A DNA stretch of 64,000 nt from Lineolata rhizophorae (taxonomy: Eukaryota > Ascomycota > Dothideomycetes > Lineolatales > Lineolataceae): positions 939,320-1,003,319 of the forward strand of contig MU001673.1 in NCBI GenBank assembly GCA_010093515.1, given 5' to 3'. The notes under the pieces were generated by a model. That model worked only from the letters and a program-made list of their open reading frames with translations. It searched no databases and was not told the DNA's origin. Below are positions 58,571 through 64,000 of this stretch, piece after piece; positions within the stretch are counted from its first letter, which is position 1; each line of letters starts with the position of its first letter. The translations under genes and the position numbers were made by a program.

Positions 58571-59749
58571 ATGTCGCTGAAAACCAAGGAATCCACATAC
58601 GAAACCATACGAGGCGTGTATGGGTCGAAGGCGACGGCGGGAGAATCGACTGAAACTAAGTCACGCATCGCTGCTGCTCTTGGATATGACCCCGAGGATG
58701 CAGCGGCGATCCCCGATCAAGCCAACCTCGGCGTCGGATGCGGCAACCCGTTGATGATCGCCAACTTGAGAGAGGTACATATCCACCACTCTATAACACT
58801 TGGCTCACAGAGCCCCAGTAAAGCATTGTTCCGTTCACAGACCCAAACTGTTTGCAGGGCGAAACCGTTCTCGACCTCGGGTCGGGCGGTGGGTTCGATG
58901 TGTTGCTTGCAAGCAAGAAAGTCGGCTCCACAGGAAAAGCCATTGGCGTGGACATGACAGAAGTACGAGCGAGTCCATGCTTGTACAAGTAGGTTTCCAT
59001 CCGCGGGCTGACACCTATATTGCGAATAAGGACATGTTGGAGTTGGCGCGGCGCAACGCGGCAAAAATGAACGTCACGAACGTAGACTTCATCCGCGCCA
59101 ACATAACCAAGATACCGGTCGAGAGCGAGTCCGTCGACTGTGTAATCAGTAACTGCGTGCTCAATTTAGTGCCGCAGGAGGACAAGCCATGCACTTTTGC
59201 CGAGATGTACAGGATCCTGAAGCCCGGTGGTAGGATTGCGGTTAGCGACTTCCTGGCGCTCAAACCTCTACCGCCGAAGTTGAAAGAGGATGCGAAGCTC
59301 TGGACGGAGTGCATTTCTGGAGCCCTAGAAGTCGGCCAAATGGATCAGATGCTTCGAAGCGCCGGTTTCCAAGGTACACCTAACTCGGGCAACTCGACCG
59401 CGAGCTAAGATCGAGAATTTTTGTCGCGACGTGCCACTGATACAATCAGCAGACCTCCTCCTTGTCGACAAGCATCTGGGCCCAAGTCTGTACCAGGACC
59501 AAACATGTTGCTCTACCCAAGAAGGGTCCTCTGAAGCAGGAAACTCGTGCTGCACGTCTGCCGCCGGATCCGTCGATGGGCCCGCCCGTGCCGCAGAGTC
59601 AAAGATGGATTCAGACCTCGACCAATATCTCAGTACGTGAAATCGCTGAATGTAGAACAAACTTCCGGTGTGGAGCAGCACTTCCTAACGGGCCGGACTA
59701 TGTACTAGGTGCGTTCAACATATACGCGCTCAAGGCCAACGGCGCCTAA
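58571..59749 (+). CDS. arsenite methyltransferase (AS3MT/ArsM type)
   Basis: Five exons, 58571-58774, 58858-58962, 59031-59373, 59453-59632 and 59709-59749, give 290 residues. The enzyme methylates trivalent arsenic with S-adenosylmethionine, forming methylated arsenicals for detoxification. The SAM fold is visible as [15 protein letters not shown] (residues 70-84) and [15 protein letters not shown]. The arsenic-binding cysteines are present: Cys56 (GVGCGNP), Cys145 (SNCVLN) and Cys197 (TECISGAL), matching Cys72, Cys156 and Cys206 of ArsM/AS3MT. A Cys-rich tail (QTCCSTQ, NSCCTSA) is typical of fungal and bacterial forms. The last exon is tiny and supplies [13 protein letters not shown]. Its intron (59633-59708) has branch CCTAACGG. 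No arsenic transporter or reductase gene lies beside it in this window. Confidence 0.88.
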
Positions 59750-61048
59750 GCCTGGTCAGGTTTCGCCCGGTCGCGGGAGGGTGGGTGCAGCGAATGCTTT
59801 GAGTCCCTCTCGGCGCCCAAGGTGCGCATAAAGAGGAAGAACTACCACAATATGTCATCGGGCTCAAGTTCAAGTCGTATATAACAATTTTCATGTCGGC
59901 TTGGGTTGGCACTTTAATTCCTCGCCCTATTATTGTAGATGGTGATCGACACAGAGAATGCGCGCAGAAAGGCCTCCTTGGGGGTTGGGGAATTTCGCTG
60001 CGGCCAGGGGAGTGAGCCAACGAAAGTCGAGATTTTGGGCGGCGCGGGACTCCGCACGCCGTGTATTCGAGGGATCGTGGATGACAGCTCCGGGTCCGTT
60101 TGTTAGCGGTGTGCCCGACGGGCCATGCAGTGCGCGCCCGGCTGATTTCCGACTTGTGATAAGGGAACAGGATGCGACATGGCGTGGCGGGGGGGAGGAA
60201 CTGTTTCCGGTCGATATTGCAGGCCGGGCCATGACCCATGCCGCCACTAGGTAATTTAGCTGCGGGTGGACGCTGATTCGCGACAAGGGCCGTGGCCAAC
60301 TTTTTGGCCCGAAATTCGCTCACAGGCCCTCCGCTCCGGATTTAAGGCAAATGATCCCTGCCGAAGATCGACCCTTCCCACCATCACCTGGCGCCGGGGA
60401 CCCGCGCCCCGGCCAATGTCTTGCGTTGCTAGCGCGCAGGGACGCCCTAGTCACTTTGATCCTCGACTAAGCCTACCCAACGTGGACGACGGTCCATCGT
60501 ACCCGCTTCTTAGTTGTTTCATTATGTCGCAGCGAAGATGCAGGCGTGCGCGGCGCCACTCTGCCACCACCCGGCGGGCCTCTCCCTCGCGATCACCGAT
60601 CACAACGGCGGGATGCTGGAGAAAACGGGAAGTGACGACATGGCGCTGTCCATGCCCCCTCACCGCGACCCCGAAAACTGGCTCGACTGGACAGCCACAC
60701 GGCATATTCTAGAACAGCCGCGCTGCCGGGATGGCGCTCGGTCTTCCAGCTGTGATGAGGCTGGTCGCTTGAACGTGGGGAGACAGGTTGCGTCAGAACG
60801 CAGGGGCACTTGACTCGACGGGCCATCACTGTTCGGGACCTTCGTCATACCAAAACCGGTTGCGGGCACCGGAGTACTTTCTTTTCTAGGCCCGGCTCCT
60901 CATTTTCACCTCCACCATCCTCTTTGAATCCCACTCGTGCCGTTCGCCCTGTGCTTTGAAAAGAGATCCTCAACTGCTCTGCCATTCCCCTCATCACTCA
61001 CCAACATCAACACCACCCCTCACACTTCACTCTACCGACACACCAACA
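59750..61048. other. intergenic region, 1.3 kb
   Basis: Same-strand gap. Frames at 59958-60254 (+), 60266-60712 (+) and 60514-60813 (+) have no family features and overlap each other. The stretch 60900-61045 is C/T- and CA-rich, the likely promoter/leader of the next gene. Confidence 0.5.
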
Positions 61049-61805
61049 ATGGCCACTACCGCGGACAGGACTTCTGAGGAGCAGTCTGCGTCCATGGCCG
61101 CCGACGGCCAGGCCTCGGGCAACGCATCCCTCGGCGGCAACCTCGGCGCGCAAAGCTCGAGCAAGAAGACCACCGAGAGGCGCGCTCCGAAGAAGCTGGG
61201 CAGCAAGAAGCAGCAGCAGCAGCAGGCGCAGCAACCCACCCCCGAGCTGTCGCCCGCCGGCGACAACGACTCCGAGGCCGAGCATTCGGAGCCCGTCGAG
61301 AAGGCGTCCTCGCCCGAGCCGTCGCCGGCGCCCGTCGCCCGGCGCCGCCAGTCTCGCGGCCGCGGCCGTCGCGGCGTCGCCGAGAGCGATACCGAGTCGA
61401 TTGCTCGCTCCGATGTTTCCGCCGCGGGTGGGCGCCGCCAACGCCAGCGCCAGCGGGCCCGGGGCAAGCAGGGCGGCGGTGACCCCCTCGGTGGCATCAC
61501 CGAGCAGCTTCCCGGCGGCGAGCTGGTGAACGGTGCCGGCGAGATTGTCCAGAACACTGCCGGCCAGGCAGTCAACACCGTCGGCAACACTGCCGGCAAC
61601 GCCGTGAAGGGTCTTACCGGTGGTGGTGGTCAGAACGACGACGGCGACAAGGATGAACAGCTCAGGCTTCGCCTCGAACTCAACCTCGACATCGAAGTTC
61701 AGCTGAAGGCGAAGATCCACGGCGACTTGACTTTGGGATTGCTGTAAGTTTCTACCTTCACAGCAGTTGCAATTTCTAGTTTGCTAACGGACTTCTAGGA
61801 ACTAG
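61049..61805 (+). CDS. small disordered protein with alternating beta-type C-terminus, paralogue A
   Basis: Starts ATGGCCACTACC at 61049. The unspliced frame stops at 61747 (232 residues). A strong intron 61744-61798 (donor GTAAGT overlapping that stop, branch TGCTAACG, acceptor TTCTAG) instead yields 233 residues ending GLLN, and the coordinates given assume it is used. The first 200 residues are disordered: poly-Gln, Ser/Lys/Ala-rich, RGRGRR and RQRQRQRARGK basic patches, then Asn/Gly-rich repeats (NTAGQAVNTVGNTAGNAV). The C-terminal 28 residues (LRLRLELNLDIEVQLKA..., ending DLTLGLL) show a strict alternation of hydrophobic and polar residues over 17 positions, predicting one long beta strand and then a second. 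Basic patches suggest RNA or acidic-partner binding. I cannot assign a function. Confidence 0.72.
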
Positions 61806-63028
61806 ATAAACCACGATATCTGTACGATATGAAGTTTGGAGGAGGATGGATGTCTCTTGAAGCGGATATAGGAATGCATTGCTGGAGACCCCCTGCACTC
61901 TATTAATGTCGCATAGTCATGAGTTTCAATTGTAAGGGCGTATCTGGATTATCGTAGTGCTTTCTTTCGATGCTGGGTAGCAGACTGTCCGACTAGAAAA
62001 GTCAAACGTCGCAGAAATTCTGTGCGCAGATTGTTTAATAATTGAATCTAAGCCAGTAAAAGCATATATTCTGTTCTGGAGTGCTCAGGTCACTTTTCTA
62101 AGTGCTTTGGTTCCTCGTGTTCGTGAAAAGAGGCCTTTCGCAGCGCTCTCTTGCGCTTGTCTGGACGAGTCTCACGGCCAGTGCTGGAGGTGGTCTCCAT
62201 CATGACGTCGTAGTCTTGCGGGAAAAGGTCCTGCTGCCAGGAGGCGGCCTGATCGCGGGCGTGGGGTTCTTGGCGTAAGTTGAGTGGGCACTCGCTAGTT
62301 TCTGCGCTGCAACGCGTACGCCTGCCTTGATCGACCGGAGGGCCGCCTAAAGCCCAGTCGATCAGGATGTGCCACCCAATCCTGGCGCCCTCATCCGCTA
62401 GCATCTCCGATTTGACAAGTTGCGAGTTGCCGCTCGCGGACTGCCGGCTAAGTTCACTGAATCAGTGTACCCCAGCCTCCCCCCGATCCTAGTGGGCGCT
62501 CAGGCCGCGCATATTCCATCATGCCTAGCAACATGAGCCACACGCAGGGTCCCATCCTTGCCTTTCTAGACTCTTCTCCGGCCTTGATATGCTTCCCAAC
62601 CTATCGGTGGCCCAGGACTGTCTCAGACAGGTCGCTTCCAATGACGTCGAATTTCATAGCCTCAAAAATGGGAAAGCCTAATCGAGAGAAATGACGGCAT
62701 AAGGCAGCTAGACCCTTGATAGCACTGGCGCAGCGGCTGGGTGCATGTGCTTCTTGAGGAACCTGTTTTCTGCGAGTAGTGTGCAACTGAGGCCATACCT
62801 AGACGGTACCCCGGTCATTCCATCATCCAGCTCAGCTCTTCCATACATACCCCCTCTGTGACGTCTTTCTTCCCTTTTACCTTTTCTTCCTCACTTCTTC
62901 GTCTTGCTGTGCTGTACTCCGCATCCACCTCTTCCACACCCTTTACCACATCCTTCAATTCTCACCCAAACTACTCCGAACTACTCCAAACTACCTCTCA
63001 CAAGGTTACATCTTGTCCAGTCTTCATT
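61806..63028. other. intergenic region between the two paralogues
   Basis: 1.2 kb. Probable 3' UTR of paralogue A up to about 62080, then GC-mixed sequence with featureless frames (62090-62404 -, 62601-62786 -). 62860-63020 is C/T-rich and matches the leader of paralogue B. Confidence 0.55.
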
Positions 63029-63606
63029 ATGGCGGACAACGGTTCGGACTCAGAGCCTCAGGCGAGGACCATGGCGCAGCAAGAGAAGCAGCTGAACGCG
63101 AAGAAGCAAGCGAAGCGCGATGCCGGCCTCCAGTCGAACCGCTCTCGTTCGGCATCTCGGCGGGCTCGACGACAGCGCATCCAGCAAGGCCAGCAGGAGG
63201 GCAAGTACATGAAGACTGCAAGCTTGGAAGCACTGGAAGAGGCCGACGCGAACGGGGAACTGCAGCAGATGCAGAACTTCGAACGTATCGGACCCGATAG
63301 CACCTCCATGGACGGACCGGTCACCAAGGCTCGGGCCATGCGAGGCGAAATTCCGATGCGGGGCACGAATCCGAATCAGCCGTACCAAGTCGACCCGTCG
63401 GAGGCGAAGAAGGGCTCGTTGGAAGAGCAGGATGGCTTGAGGTTGAGGCTGGAAGCAAACCTGGACGTGGAGGTTGAGCTCAAGGCTAGCATCCGTGGTG
63501 ACCTGACGCTGTCACTACTGTAAGTTCCCTTTTTTTTTTCTACAGGGAGTCTCCGTGGCCCTTTTCGGACTGATGGGATTAATTCGAAGAGAATAACAGG
63601 GCTTAA
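63029..63606 (+). CDS. small disordered protein with alternating beta-type C-terminus, paralogue B
   Basis: ATG at 63029 (MADNGSDSEP). The unspliced frame stops at 63523 (164 residues). As in paralogue A, a GTAAGT donor overlaps that stop. Using acceptor AACAG at 63599 (80-nt intron) gives SLLA and a stop at 63606; this branch site is weaker than in A. The body is charged, Gln/Lys/Arg-rich and probably disordered (KQLNAKKQAKRDAG, RSRSASRRARRQRIQQG). The C-terminal 28 residues match A at 22 positions (LRLRLEANLDVEVELKA..., ending DLTLSLL). Upstream in-frame ATG at 62858 would add 57 mostly hydrophobic/Ser residues inside the C/T-rich leader and is judged unlikely. Same orientation as A, 1.2 kb apart, so a tandem duplication is likely; the rest of the two proteins has diverged greatly. 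Confidence 0.72.
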
Positions 63607-64000
63607 TGCATTGCTAATAAATCGCTTTTATCGATGTCGCCAGATCATAACTGCGCACTTTACGTACCAACGTCTTTGCCACAAAACTTTCATGTCATCG
63701 ATGAAGTCTAGTATGGGAACATGGGCGTTTCTTTGTGTTTGATATTGTCCTGTAGCATTCCGGAGTAGATGCTCTCTGTACGATTTGGAGTGTGAGAAGA
63801 ACGAGAATGTTAATGACTTGATTTTGGGTGTATTTTTGCGAAAGTTCCTCTTGCTGCGGTAAGCGTGTGACCTATCCCTGCACCTTTTCATGTGATACAA
63901 TCTTGCAGTGCCGATATTCAGCAGAATGCCAACTGTTTACTTTTGCCAAGCCCTATTCACAACTTTAATTCACGGTGAATAATAATTCCGCTTGCGGGTA
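63607..64000. other. right edge of window
   Basis: 3' flank of paralogue B. Mixed composition with a few short frames on the minus strand. I see no supported gene before the window ends. Confidence 0.5.

Noticed and set aside
59633-59655. Very short intron near the end of the arsM-type gene
   Set aside because: A 20-nt intron is too short for fungi. A 76-nt intron to 59708 with a proper branch site gives a better C-terminus.
62858-63028. Upstream in-frame ATG for paralogue B
   Set aside because: The extra 57 residues lie in a C/T-rich leader, are Ser/Thr/Phe-rich, and have no counterpart in paralogue A.

Overview
The window is nuclear DNA of a filamentous ascomycete (Pezizomycotina, most likely a Sordariomycete). 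The evidence is short introns (about 54-120 nt) with GTRNGT donors, CTAAC-type branch points and YAG acceptors, typical fungal families (SUR7, Dal5-type MFS, Pga2, CENP-S/MHF1, Rxt3, Stc1, BTN1), GC-rich coding DNA and long AT-richer gaps. No operons, viral genes, CRISPR arrays or rRNA/tRNA genes were recognised. Gene models were built by hand by joining exons across reading frames, and nearly all join in phase. The labels are recalled family resemblances, not search results.

Left part (1-14 kb): SUR7 family membrane protein (-), Dal5-type allantoate permease (-, 8 exons), mitochondrial HMG-CoA lyase (+), ATP synthase OSCP subunit (-), a Pga2-type ER protein (-) head-to-head with CENP-S/MHF1 (+), and a MARVEL-domain membrane protein (-). 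Middle (14-32.6 kb): a degenerate kinase-fold protein (+), two zinc medium-chain dehydrogenases on opposite strands (butanediol/sorbitol DH type, -; Adh6-like cinnamyl DH type, +), and the lysosomal protein BTN1/CLN3 (-) head-to-head with a large Rxt3 chromatin protein (+) across a 2 kb GC-rich, repeat-laden promoter region.

Right part (32.6-64 kb): a possible small two-exon gene at 34.4 kb, 6-phosphofructo-2-kinase/fructose-2,6-bisphosphatase (+), a full-size ABCA-type ABC transporter (-) with a probable GC-AG intron, an unrecognised membrane-anchored protein (-) whose 5' end meets an AT-rich gene-free block, a Stc1-domain protein (+), an unrecognised type II membrane protein (+), an arsenite methyltransferase (+), and two small disordered paralogues (+, +) that share an alternating hydrophobic/polar C-terminal block.

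Most genes are unrelated housekeeping genes and do not form a cluster. The most unusual points are the paralogous pair at 61-63.6 kb, in both of which a splice donor overlaps the apparent stop codon; the kinase-like protein with Glu in place of the catalytic Asp; the GC-AG intron; the 5'-ambiguous gene next to the AT-rich block; and the hidden two-exon candidate at 34.4 kb.
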